NCBI RefSeq assembly: GCF_000802225.1
Contig: NZ_JTDI01000005.1
Coordinates: forward strand, 310,001 to 374,000
Reading direction: 5' to 3'
Origin: Novosphingobium malaysiense
GTDB lineage: Bacteria; Pseudomonadota; Alphaproteobacteria; Sphingomonadales; Sphingomonadaceae
DNA length: 64,000 bases
The notes beneath the pieces were generated by a model, which saw nothing but the letters and a program-made list of their open reading frames with translations, did not search any database and was not told the origin of the DNA. Below, in pieces: positions 35,497 through 43,716 of this stretch (position 1 is the stretch's first letter; every line of letters starts with the position of its first letter). Both the position numbers and the translations under genes were made by a program.

Positions 35497-36201
35497 ATGA
35501 CAAGAATCCTCGCCAAGCTCGATACTTCCAAGCTTTCAGAGGAGGAACTGCGCGCTTTGGACCTGCTCCATGGCAAATGGAGCGGGGCAAAGCAGTTCGA
35601 GGCCATTCGTTCAGGCGTTGTCATGCCCAAGGTGCAGGTGGCCGGCGTGGGCGGGGCGGCTCTGCTCAGCCCATTGCTGGCCTGGGCCAGTGCAGCGCGC
35701 GGCATCGCGGCAATTCAGGGCCAACGCCTCGACCCGGGTTTCGGGCAGTACGAGCATCAATTGGCCTGCGTCGTGGTGGCGTTCGATACGGAATATTACG
35801 AGTTTGTCGGCGCGCACCTTCCCCTTGCGCTGGCCGCCGGCGTTCCCCTCGAGGCGATCGAGGCCTTATGGCAAGGCCGGGATGACATCGATCCGGCGGA
35901 TCGGGCGATCGTCGACTATGTGCGCGGCGTCGTTTCTGGCACGGTAACCAACGACCAGTTCGCGGCCATCGCCGGCAGAATGTCCGACCGGGCCATCGTC
36001 GAATTCACGGCGCTTATCCTGAATATCCTGATGTCGATCCGCACGGCGCAGGCCTTTACCGATCAACGCGGCTTCAATAGGGACGACATCGAGGGCATGC
36101 TGGCCGCCGCCAGGGCGGGCGTGCTGCCGGAAGGGCGCCTCGAGGCATACGAAGGTTGGTTCTTTCATCCCGACCGCCATCTGGATGTGACGCCGGAGTG
36201 A
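35497..36201 (+). CDS. Carboxymuconolactone decarboxylase-like (AhpD-fold) protein
   Basis: This 234-residue protein has the helical CMD/AhpD layout (QLACVVVAFDTEYYEFVGAH, LALAAGVPLEAIEALWQGR). The CxxC motif of AhpD peroxidases is absent: ACVVV has a single Cys. It is therefore closer to the decarboxylase branch than to the disulfide reductase branch. It is the third gene after the IclR regulator, following the two unknown paralogues. A lactone decarboxylase or an ancillary role is possible. The specific reaction cannot be named. Confidence 0.68.
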   Translation: MTRILAKLDTSKLSEEELRALDLLHGKWSGAKQFEAIRSGVVMPKVQVAGVGGAALLSPLLAWASAARGIAAIQGQRLDPGFGQYEHQLACVVVAFDTEYYEFVGAHLPLALAAGVPLEAIEALWQGRDDIDPADRAIVDYVRGVVSGTVTNDQFAAIAGRMSDRAIVEFTALILNILMSIRTAQAFTDQRGFNRDDIEGMLAAARAGVLPEGRLEAYEGWFFHPDRHLDVTPE

Positions 36202-36254
36202 GTTGGTGGCTGGCCAGCGATTTCCGCCGGCCAATGCACCGATACCACCTCTGA

Positions 36255-36731
36255 TCAGTCTGTCTGCGGTTTCTCCAGGATCCGATCATTGCCTTCGGCG
36301 TAGAGGCGGGTCCACGTCCGCTCCGCAATACGCCACCCTTGGGCCGTGCGTACGAAACGATCGTCGTAGATGCCGGCGGATTGGTAGGCCGGTCCGCCGG
36401 GGTGCGTGCTGTGAATGAGGAGGATCCGTCCGTATGTGCGGCCCACGGCGCGATCTTCGTCCTCGAAGCGGATCACGATATTCGTCATGTGATGAAGGCT
36501 TGCTTCCAGGTGATCGTGTAAGGGCGCTATGGCGTCGATAATTTCGTCGCAGGTCTCGAAGACCCGCATGGGGGCAACTCCATCCCCGCTCTGCGTTCCG
36601 CTGCGATAGATGATCCTGCAGTCAGGGGTGAAGACGCGGTTTAACGCGGTCCATTCCTTGGCGTCGATCGCGGTCGAATAGAAGTGGACCAGATCGATGA
36701 GCTCCATTTCCTCGACAATTCGCCTGTTCAC
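36255..36731 (-). CDS. SnoaL-like (NTF2-fold) protein
   Basis: This 158-residue SnoaL_4-type protein has MELIDLVHFYSTAIDAKEW, FTPDCRIIYRSG, HDHLEASLHHMTNIVI and a terminal GWRIAERTWTRLYAEG. The start is GTG 36731, seven bases after GGGAGG; an in-frame ATG at 36707 has no such site. It runs leftward alone, divergent from the tannase gene across a 514-base promoter region. It may be a dehydratase, isomerase or dioxygenase accessory subunit. Family function varies too much to choose. Confidence 0.7.
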   Translation of the reverse strand: MNRRIVEEMELIDLVHFYSTAIDAKEWTALNRVFTPDCRIIYRSGTQSGDGVAPMRVFETCDEIIDAIAPLHDHLEASLHHMTNIVIRFEDEDRAVGRTYGRILLIHSTHPGGPAYQSAGIYDDRFVRTAQGWRIAERTWTRLYAEGNDRILEKPQTD

Positions 36732-37245
36732 GTTTTGCCTCCCTCAATATTCTACTGTTATTTAGATGCTTCCCGGCATCGTTTCGGGCGTTGCTGCACG
36801 AAGAAGCGAGGGATGAACTTCCCAAGATCGCCTCTGCGGACAAGCATGTGGCAAGCTGTCGAATTTGCTTGGGCCGGGGGCAAACCTTGATTTCGAGGTC
36901 GGCTGCCACATCCCCAACCGGTCGCATAATTCGCCTTTCACAGCGAAAAATCCAATTTATCGGCGAGTTTGTTAAGTGAAATCCAAATGTTCTCATATGG
37001 AATTTGGGAAAAGAGCTGCTTTCTCATATGAGATATTCCGACCCACAAGTGTATTGTCATTGCCCAATTTTTACGGAAGGGATAGCTCCTTCCTCAAGCG
37101 AATGGCGCGTGAAATTGGGCTGGCGGCGCTTCTGCCACAGTCTCTCCGGCTGTTCGAAATGGCATGGCAAATTGCGTTCCCCGCCAGCGTTGATCCGCCG
37201 TCGACCGGGGTTTGCGAGTAAGGCCAGGTTGAGGGGGTTGGGAAT
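36732..37245. promoter_or_regulatory. Divergent promoter region upstream of the second tannase operon
   Basis: This 514-bp gap contains CTCATATGGAAT (36993-37004) and, 31 bases on, CTCATATGAGAT (37024-37035). Both fit the CKCATATGNRAT motif, and the second is nearly palindromic (TCTCATATGAGA). They lie over 200 bases before the TTG start at 37246. The long leader after them has no recognisable gene. A purine-rich GAGGGGG near 37231 is the probable ribosome site. The paired spacing suggests cooperative binding by a dimeric regulator. Confidence 0.45.
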
Positions 37246-38910
37246 TTGCAAGTCGAACATACTGGCTGGGCGAAATGGGTCTCGGTCGATGATGTTGCGG
37301 CATCGCGCCTTGCCGAGCAGCGTTGCACTGTCGAGGCCATCGCTGATGCGACGCGCGAATTCGATGGTTACGAGATCGTCTCGGCCCGGGTGAACCGTAC
37401 CGGCGAATTCCTGCCGCCTGCTCCGTTCGGTCCTGCCGGCCCGCCGGCACAACTCATGACCGATCTCCCCGATTTTTGTGAAGTCCTCGCGCGCAAGACT
37501 ACGCCCGGCGGCCACGTTGCGGAGATCTTCGTGTGGGCGCCCTTACAGTGGAACGAACGCTTTCTGTGCACAGTGGGGGCGGGCAGCCGCACCATGCAGA
37601 TGCATGATCTCAAGTACATCCGCAATCTCACCCTGCCCAACGCAGTGCGCAACGGGTTTGCGACGGCGGCCACCGATGGCGGGAACCGCGATCCGCGTCC
37701 GTTCGATTGGGCTATGCGTCCTGAGGACGGCACGCTGGACGAGGAACTGATCGAAAACTGGGTCGTGCGCAGTACGCACGACATGACCGTTATCGCCAAG
37801 GCCATCATTACGTTCCTCTACGGAGAGGCGCCGAAGTATTCCTACCTCATGGGATGCTCCGGCGGCGGTCGCCAGACCCTGGCGATTGCGCAGCAGCATC
37901 CCGAGCTATACGATGGCTACTGGTCGTCGGATCCTGCCATCAACTGGCCGCAGGTCATGGGGGCGGCGCTGTGGCCGGCCATCGTCATGCATCTGGCCAA
38001 CAATGCCATTCCCAAAGTGAAGTTCGAGGCATTCCGTCAGGCCGCGATTTCCGCCTGCGATGGCAGCGACGGCGTGATGGACGGCTTTCTCGGCGCTTTC
38101 GATCCTTGCGATTTCGATCCGGCCTCGATCGTCGGCCAGCAAACCGAAGCCGGGGCGATTACAGCCACCGATGCAGAGGTGATGCGGCGGATTTGGGAAG
38201 GCCCCCGGCGTGCTGACGGTTCGTTCCTCTGGTTCGGTCTGCGGCCCGGCATCGACGCTTGGAGCGATGTTGGCATTTGCATGACCGTCGAGGTCGACGG
38301 CATCCTTGAGCCGATGCCGTTCTGGATCGCGCCCGCGCATTTTCGCTGGGTGCTGGAAGATCCCGCGTTCGACTGGAAGACCATGGACTTCGCGATGTTC
38401 GAGAAGCTGTTCGATCTTGGGGTCGAAAAGCTTGCCTCTACGGCAACGAACGATCCTGACCTCTCCGCATTGCGCGACAGCGGAGCCAAGCTGATCATCA
38501 GCCAGGCTGCCGACGATGAAGTTCTGCCGTATGAAAGTGCGGTCGATTACTATCAGCGTGTGGTCGAGGCCATGGGCGGTCTCGATGCCGTGACTGATTA
38601 CGCCCGCTTCTTCGTGACCGATGGTGACAAGCACAGCTTCAATTTCGGTTATGGTCCCGGCCTTACGCTTGCCGGGGGTATTTCCGCGCTCATGAACTGG
38701 GTGGAGCATGGCGTGGCCCCTGATGAAATCGTGGCTGAACGCTACGATCCGCAGACGGATACGCTGCTCGCTTCGCGGCCTGCGTATCCCTATCCCTATG
38801 TCACGCGCTATAAGGGCGAGGGCGATCCCGCTATCGCGTCAAGTTACAAGGCTGTGCGCATCGAGCCCAGGCGCGTGCGGGATACATCGGCGCTTCCCGC
38901 GGATGCATGA
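37246..38910 (+). CDS. Tannase/feruloyl-esterase family hydrolase (second copy)
   Basis: This 554-residue tannase-family protein is clearly related to the copy at 21650. It has the nucleophile S205 in MGCSGGGR, the acid region SQAADDEVLP and the His in GDKHSFNFG. The cysteine that would pair with the nucleophile-adjacent C204 is absent near the His, so no tannase disulfide can form. No signal peptide is seen. Translation starts at TTG 37246 after GAGGGGG. It is the first gene of the plus-strand ring-cleavage operon, overlapping the next gene by eight bases. It probably cleaves an ester intermediate in the cytoplasm. Confidence 0.85.
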   Translation: MQVEHTGWAKWVSVDDVAASRLAEQRCTVEAIADATREFDGYEIVSARVNRTGEFLPPAPFGPAGPPAQLMTDLPDFCEVLARKTTPGGHVAEIFVWAPLQWNERFLCTVGAGSRTMQMHDLKYIRNLTLPNAVRNGFATAATDGGNRDPRPFDWAMRPEDGTLDEELIENWVVRSTHDMTVIAKAIITFLYGEAPKYSYLMGCSGGGRQTLAIAQQHPELYDGYWSSDPAINWPQVMGAALWPAIVMHLANNAIPKVKFEAFRQAAISACDGSDGVMDGFLGAFDPCDFDPASIVGQQTEAGAITATDAEVMRRIWEGPRRADGSFLWFGLRPGIDAWSDVGICMTVEVDGILEPMPFWIAPAHFRWVLEDPAFDWKTMDFAMFEKLFDLGVEKLASTATNDPDLSALRDSGAKLIISQAADDEVLPYESAVDYYQRVVEAMGGLDAVTDYARFFVTDGDKHSFNFGYGPGLTLAGGISALMNWVEHGVAPDEIVAERYDPQTDTLLASRPAYPYPYVTRYKGEGDPAIASSYKAVRIEPRRVRDTSALPADA

Positions 38911-39409
38911 ACCGGTGAATACAGAGCACTTCATGGACGAGCTGGCCCGGCGCAATGTCGGTATAGCCCGCAAGTTTCATGGGCTCGAAGATGGATCGAG
39001 CGAGCGGCCGCTCGATGTGCTCACGGACGATGTAGTGCTTGAATTCTGCTTTCCGTGCGACACGCCTGTTTATGGCGGGACAACACTTTACGATCCTTCG
39101 CGAGAAGGCCCGCGCGCGCTGGTTGGCAAGGAGGCGATCGCCGCGATGGCACTGGAGGAAAAGGCACGGCTAGATACCGCCTTTCCCCGGACGCGTGAGC
39201 CGGAGTTCGTTGCCAATGGCGATCGCGTGATCATGCTGGTCGAGGCACCGTACACGGTGCGCAAGACCGGCATCCGGATTGCCAGCCACATGGCAGCGAT
39301 CCTGATGGACTTTCGAGACGGCAAGATCGCCCGTATTCGCTGCTACGAGGATTTTTTCGACTATCATCGGGCCTATAGGTCTGATTTTTCGGAACAGATC
39401 GACCTTTAA
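38903..39409 (+). CDS. SnoaL-like (NTF2-fold) protein
   Basis: This protein of about 168 residues starts at ATG 38903, overlapping the tannase stop by eight bases; an alternative ATG at 38933 is possible. SnoaL-like features include HGLEDGSSERPLDVL, a VVLEFCFPCDTPVYGG strand pair and FRDGKIARIRCYEDFFDYHRA, the last typical of the family C terminus. It belongs to the ring-cleavage operon. A cyclase, isomerase or dehydratase role is possible. The start choice is uncertain. Confidence 0.7.
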   Translation: MHEPVNTEHFMDELARRNVGIARKFHGLEDGSSERPLDVLTDDVVLEFCFPCDTPVYGGTTLYDPSREGPRALVGKEAIAAMALEEKARLDTAFPRTREPEFVANGDRVIMLVEAPYTVRKTGIRIASHMAAILMDFRDGKIARIRCYEDFFDYHRAYRSDFSEQIDL

Positions 39410-39463
39410 CAGGGCTTTGTTCCAAACCGAAGAACGACAAGAAAACGAGAGAGGTTCAGTGTC

Positions 39464-40879
39464 GTGAGCAAAGATATTTCCTGGTTGCCTGGCCATGAGC
39501 TTCGCCGCCTCATCGCAGAGCGCAAGCTTTCGGTGGTTGAGGTCATCGATCACTTTCTGGACCGTATCGCGAAGCTCGATCCAGTGCTGCACGCCTTCGA
39601 CGTCGTCGATCCGCAAGGCGCGCGGGAACAGGCGCTGGCAGCGCAGGAGGCCGTCGACAAAGGCGAGCCGCTCGGCCCGCTGCACGGCATTCCTGTCGGC
39701 ATTATGGACGGTATCAAGGTCAAGGGTTTTCGCAATCCGCTGTGGGGCAGCGATGCCGCGGCTTACGATGCATTGTGCGTCGAAAGGCTGCGCAAGGCTG
39801 GTGCGATCATCGTGGGAACGACGGCGACGTACTACTGGGAACCGCTCGATCGTCCGCGCAATCCCTGGGACCTGACGCGCGATTCCGGCAATTCCAGCCG
39901 TGGCAGCGCTGTGGCGGTCGCATCGGGCATGCTTCCGGTGGCGATCGGCATGGATGGTGCAGGATCGACCCGCCTGCCGGCCTCGTGGAGCGGGTGTCAG
40001 GGCGTAAATCCCTCTCGCGGGCTCGTAGCGCACGTGGATTATGAAGATCCGTCGCTTGTCCTCACGCAGACCATGGGGCCTATCGCCCGCACCGCGCGCG
40101 ATTGCGCGCTGGTCCTTCAGGTAATCGGCGGACGCGATGGACGGGATTTCATCTCGACGCAGTTCGCTCTGCCCGACTATCAGGCCGCGCTTGAGCAAGG
40201 CATCGACGGGCTGCGTCTCGCGTGGACCGATGATTTCGGCTGGTCGCGCGCGCAGTGGGTGGATGAGACCGAGGATCTGACTGCGATCGCGCGCAAGGCG
40301 GCGATGGAACTGGCAGAGAAGGGCGCCACTGTCGATACGCCCCAGCTCCACTTCCAGGAGCCGCGCGGTTCCATGTTCATGCTGGGCCGAATTTTCTCGG
40401 CCATGGGCTACGAGCCGCCGATGGACATGGAACACTATAGCGAGCGGGTGAATGCCATCGACGAAGCCTGGGGATGGCCGGTCGACGGCACTGGCTTCAC
40501 CATGCCCGAGGTACCTGAACCCGATGCGGAAATGTATCGCCAGGCCGCCGAAACGCGCGCTGCGCTTCTGGACGAGTTCTATGGTGCGCTCGAAAATCAT
40601 GACGCCATTCTCAGTTTGACTACGCCGATGGAACCCCGGCCGCTCGCAGAATGGGGGCTTGGCGGGCGCGATTTCACGATGACCAGCTATTCGGCGCATA
40701 CCGCTCTCGCCAACGTGATCGGCGTGGCCGCGATGTCGGTGCCGTGCGGTTTCCACAACGGCTTGCCGGTAGGCCTGCAGATTATGGTCCTTCCCGGCAA
40801 GGAAGACCTGATGCTGCGGATCGCTCAAGCCATCGAGCAAGCGCACCCCGTGCCCTATCCGCCCGCATCGGCAGCATGA
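39464..40879 (+). CDS. Amidase-signature family protein lacking the catalytic lysine
   Basis: This 471-residue amidase-signature protein uses a GTG start (39464) after GAGAGG. The fold motifs are clear, but the first triad residue is altered: family members read GIPVxVKD, whereas here residues 75-84 read GIPVGIMDGI, so the lysine is Met81. The cis-Ser (near S144-S145 in GNSSRGSA) and the nucleophile position S168 in GAGSTR remain, although the glycine-rich loop is also changed. It is probably not a normal amidase. It could be an inactive scaffold or bind a substrate in a changed reaction. It lies in the ring-cleavage operon between SnoaL and flavin reductase genes. Confidence 0.82.
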   Translation: MSKDISWLPGHELRRLIAERKLSVVEVIDHFLDRIAKLDPVLHAFDVVDPQGAREQALAAQEAVDKGEPLGPLHGIPVGIMDGIKVKGFRNPLWGSDAAAYDALCVERLRKAGAIIVGTTATYYWEPLDRPRNPWDLTRDSGNSSRGSAVAVASGMLPVAIGMDGAGSTRLPASWSGCQGVNPSRGLVAHVDYEDPSLVLTQTMGPIARTARDCALVLQVIGGRDGRDFISTQFALPDYQAALEQGIDGLRLAWTDDFGWSRAQWVDETEDLTAIARKAAMELAEKGATVDTPQLHFQEPRGSMFMLGRIFSAMGYEPPMDMEHYSERVNAIDEAWGWPVDGTGFTMPEVPEPDAEMYRQAAETRAALLDEFYGALENHDAILSLTTPMEPRPLAEWGLGGRDFTMTSYSAHTALANVIGVAAMSVPCGFHNGLPVGLQIMVLPGKEDLMLRIAQAIEQAHPVPYPPASAA

Positions 40880-40907
40880 CTTCCCGTATCATCGCAAAGG
40901 AGCAACC

Positions 40908-41375
40908 ATGGAAGATCTGAGACTGGCACTGCGTTGCCTCGCAAAGGCGGTGGTCGTGATCACCACGGTGAAGGACGGTGTACGTTACGCCATGGCGGCA
41001 ACCGCGGTCAGCGAACTGAGTTTCGATCCGCCATCGATGCTTGTCTGCGTCAACCAGACCGCATCGCTTTGTCCAGTGCTGGGGCAGGGCGCTCCGTTTG
41101 CCATCAACATCCTGAACAAGGATCAGATGGACATCGCCAATTGCTGCGCGGGTAAGCTGAAGGGTGAGGCCCGGTTCGAGGTTGGCGAATGGTCTGCTTC
41201 GGACCTTGACGTACCGGTTCTCGGCGAAGCGCAGGCCGCGATCGTGTGCAGCAATGTCAATTCTATAAGGCATGGCACCCACGGCATATTCATCGGCAAT
41301 GTCGAGCAGGTCATCCTCGGAGGACAGCCCGATCCGCTGGTCTATTGCGATGGCCGCTTCACCGCAGTGGCTTGA
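40908..41375 (+). CDS. Flavin reductase family protein
   Basis: This 155-residue protein belongs to the flavin reductase (HpaC-like) family, which binds FMN/FAD in a split-barrel fold and supplies reduced flavin to monooxygenases. The motif AMAATAVSELSFDPPSMLVCVN and FAINILNKDQ are typical, and a good AAAGGAG site precedes the ATG. Members close to this size partner with two-component oxygenases. The luciferase-like monooxygenase at 1439 is the obvious candidate partner in this window. Alternatively it works with another flavoprotein in this operon. Confidence 0.85.
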   Translation: MEDLRLALRCLAKAVVVITTVKDGVRYAMAATAVSELSFDPPSMLVCVNQTASLCPVLGQGAPFAINILNKDQMDIANCCAGKLKGEARFEVGEWSASDLDVPVLGEAQAAIVCSNVNSIRHGTHGIFIGNVEQVILGGQPDPLVYCDGRFTAVA

Positions 41376-41426
41376 TCATGCCCTGGGCCGCAAGCGGGCT
41401 GCAGGAGAGGAAATGGAGAATGGGTC

Positions 41427-41987
41427 ATGGTAGATAAGGTACGCCGGGTCATCACCGGGCAGACTCCCGAAGGCAAGAGCGTGTTCAGCCATGTAGAGGA
41501 AGTGCGCCGCCGCGACCTGCAGCAGGGAATGAAGTGGTACGGCGTCTGGGGTTGGGACGAACTGCCAACGCTGCCTTACCTTTACGAAGGCAGTTATGAA
41601 CCACGCAGCGTGTTTCCCGGCAAGGACGGGATGCGGATCAACGCCATCGTTTTTCCGCCACAATTCGGATTGACCCAGACCGGCGATCCCATGCCCTCGG
41701 AAGAGATGATGAAGCTGGCGAAGGCGCAGGACCCGGGCGGCGTGCATCCCGATCCGGAGACGGGAATGCACTGGACCAACACGATCGACTTCGGGATCGT
41801 GATAGAGGGTGAACTGGTTTCGATCCAGGATGACGGGGCGGAAGTGACGCTGAGGCAAGGCGATCTCTATGTCCAGAACGGGGCCATGCATGCCTGGCAG
41901 AACCGGACCGACAAGCCTTGCACGATCTACATCCTGAACCTGGGCGTCCCCCGCGCCGAGGGCGGCGAGCCCACAGGGGGCAAGTGA
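41427..41987 (+). CDS. Cupin-domain protein
   Basis: This 186-residue protein has a single cupin barrel. The first cupin motif is recognisable around HWTNTIDFGIVIEGEL and the second around GDLYVQNGAMHAWQNRTDKP, with His as likely metal ligand. An N-terminal region of about 100 residues precedes it. Cupins in catabolic operons include dioxygenases, isomerases and regulatory sensors. It is separated from the flavoprotein gene by ten bases, so their products probably act in successive steps. The function is not defined by sequence. Confidence 0.75.
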   Translation: MVDKVRRVITGQTPEGKSVFSHVEEVRRRDLQQGMKWYGVWGWDELPTLPYLYEGSYEPRSVFPGKDGMRINAIVFPPQFGLTQTGDPMPSEEMMKLAKAQDPGGVHPDPETGMHWTNTIDFGIVIEGELVSIQDDGAEVTLRQGDLYVQNGAMHAWQNRTDKPCTIYILNLGVPRAEGGEPTGGK

Positions 41988-41997
41988 AGGCGGACCG

Positions 41998-43716
41998 ATG
42001 GCACCGGGCGATGCAGCGAACACAGTCGATGTCCTGGTAGTTGGTACCGGTGCGGGCGGCATGACCGCCGCGCTGGTGGCCAAGGCCCGCGGCCTCGATG
42101 TCATGGTCGTCGAGAAGGCTTCCACGTTCGGGGGCACAACGTCAACGTCGGGCGGCGGGATCTGGGCACCCAATGCGCCCGTGATCGTGAGGGATCGAGG
42201 GACCAGCGAGGACCCGCAGGCCCCGCTCACCTACCTGCAGCATATCACCGGCGGTGAAGTACCGCAGGCCAGGCTGGAGACGCTCGTGCGCGAGGTGCCG
42301 CAGATGCTGGCATACCTCGAAAGTCTGAGCCCGGACATTCGCTTCGAGCGCAAGATAGCCTATCCCGACTATTACCCAGAAGCCCCCGGCGGCTCGGCGG
42401 AGAGTCGTTCGATCCATGCCGTGCCGCTCGACTTGCGCAAGCTAGGCGAGGAAGAGAAGGACCTGCACGGGGCGGGACGCTTCATGGGCGCGCCCAAGGG
42501 AGCCTGGGTCACCTCGAACGATCTCGAAGACCTCATCTCGATGGGCTATGGCCTGCGCGGCAAGCTTGGCCTGCTCAAGGTCATCGGGCGGATGGTGCGC
42601 ACGCGGATCACCGGCGAACGCATCGCCGGGCCGGGCCAGTCGTTGATCGCCCGCCTCAGGCTGGCGCAGAAGGCGCTGGGCGGCATTCCCATCTGGCTCG
42701 ATACGCCGATGCGCTCGCTGATGACCGGTGCCGATGGCGCGGTGACCGGCGCGATCGTTGAGCACCAGGGCCAGACCGTCGAGGTCAAGGCCCGCGCGGT
42801 GATCCTGGCGAGCGGCGGGTTCGACCACAACCTGGAGATGCGCAAGAAATATCAACCTGCCGTGCAGCAGGACTGGAGCGCGGGAATCCCGGAACTGACG
42901 GGCGATGGCATTCTGGCAGGACAGCAAGTGGGCGCGGCTATCGATCTGATGGACGATGCCTGGTGGGTTCCTGTTTATGACAAGCCCGGCGGGACCATCG
43001 GCCTTTGCGGCCCGGCCGACCGCTCGATCCCCGGCCTGTTCGTGGTCAATGGTGCAGGCGAGCGCTATGTCAACGAGGCCGCCGCTTATCATGAGTTCGG
43101 ACAGGCGATGATCCGCCAGCACCGCGAAAGCGGGATCCCCCATATTCCGTCATGGGTCATCATCGACGACAAGTCGTGGCGCACCTACATGTTCTCGGGC
43201 CACTTCCCGCTACCGAAGATCCCGTTTTCCCCGGTACCCACCGGACAGGAGATCCCCCCGGCCCTCATCAAGGAGGGCCTGGTTCAGATCGCCTCGAGCT
43301 GGGAAGAACTGGCTGGAAAGATCGGCGTGCCCGCCGATGCGCTGCGCAAGACCGCCGAACGCTTCAACGCCCTGGCCCGCAAGGGCCGCGACGAGGACTT
43401 CGGCAAGGGCGACAGCGTCCACGACCACTACTACGGCGACCCGCGGCTGCCCAATCCCAACCTGGCCGAAGTGATCCATCCGCCCTTTTACGCCTTCAAG
43501 ATCCACCCGGGCGACCTGGGCACCAAGGGCGGGATCGTCACCGATGAACATGCCCGCGCCCTCACTGCCGATGGCTCGGTCATTGCGGGCCTCTACGCGG
43601 TGGGCAATACCTCGGCCGCGGTCATGGGCCGCAGCTATGCAGGGCCCGGCGCCACGATCTCCTCGGCCATGACCTTTGCCTACGTGGCAGCCAACCATAT
43701 CGCTGGAAAGAACTGA
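41998..43716 (+). CDS. FAD-dependent dehydrogenase, 3-ketosteroid-delta-1-dehydrogenase-like
   Basis: This 572-residue FAD-binding-2 family protein starts with the dinucleotide motif VLVVGTGAGGMTAALVAKA. It ends with a KstD-like section: GDLGTKGGIVTDEHARALT, YAVGNTSAAVMGRSYAGPGA and TISSAMTFAYVAANH. KstD-type enzymes remove two hydrogens next to a ring ketone, so here it may desaturate a cyclic ketone toward an aromatic ring. It overlaps the extradiol dioxygenase gene (TGATG), which would then cleave the aromatised product. Fumarate-reductase-like activity is the main alternative. A true steroid substrate is not implied, as KshA-type genes are absent. Confidence 0.85.
   Translation: MAPGDAANTVDVLVVGTGAGGMTAALVAKARGLDVMVVEKASTFGGTTSTSGGGIWAPNAPVIVRDRGTSEDPQAPLTYLQHITGGEVPQARLETLVREVPQMLAYLESLSPDIRFERKIAYPDYYPEAPGGSAESRSIHAVPLDLRKLGEEEKDLHGAGRFMGAPKGAWVTSNDLEDLISMGYGLRGKLGLLKVIGRMVRTRITGERIAGPGQSLIARLRLAQKALGGIPIWLDTPMRSLMTGADGAVTGAIVEHQGQTVEVKARAVILASGGFDHNLEMRKKYQPAVQQDWSAGIPELTGDGILAGQQVGAAIDLMDDAWWVPVYDKPGGTIGLCGPADRSIPGLFVVNGAGERYVNEAAAYHEFGQAMIRQHRESGIPHIPSWVIIDDKSWRTYMFSGHFPLPKIPFSPVPTGQEIPPALIKEGLVQIASSWEELAGKIGVPADALRKTAERFNALARKGRDEDFGKGDSVHDHYYGDPRLPNPNLAEVIHPPFYAFKIHPGDLGTKGGIVTDEHARALTADGSVIAGLYAVGNTSAAVMGRSYAGPGATISSAMTFAYVAANHIAGKN

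Noticed and set aside
41998..43716. Steroid degradation cluster
   Set aside because: The KstD-like and C-C hydrolase genes recall it, but KshA-, HsaC- and Mce-type genes are absent and the dioxygenase is LigB-type
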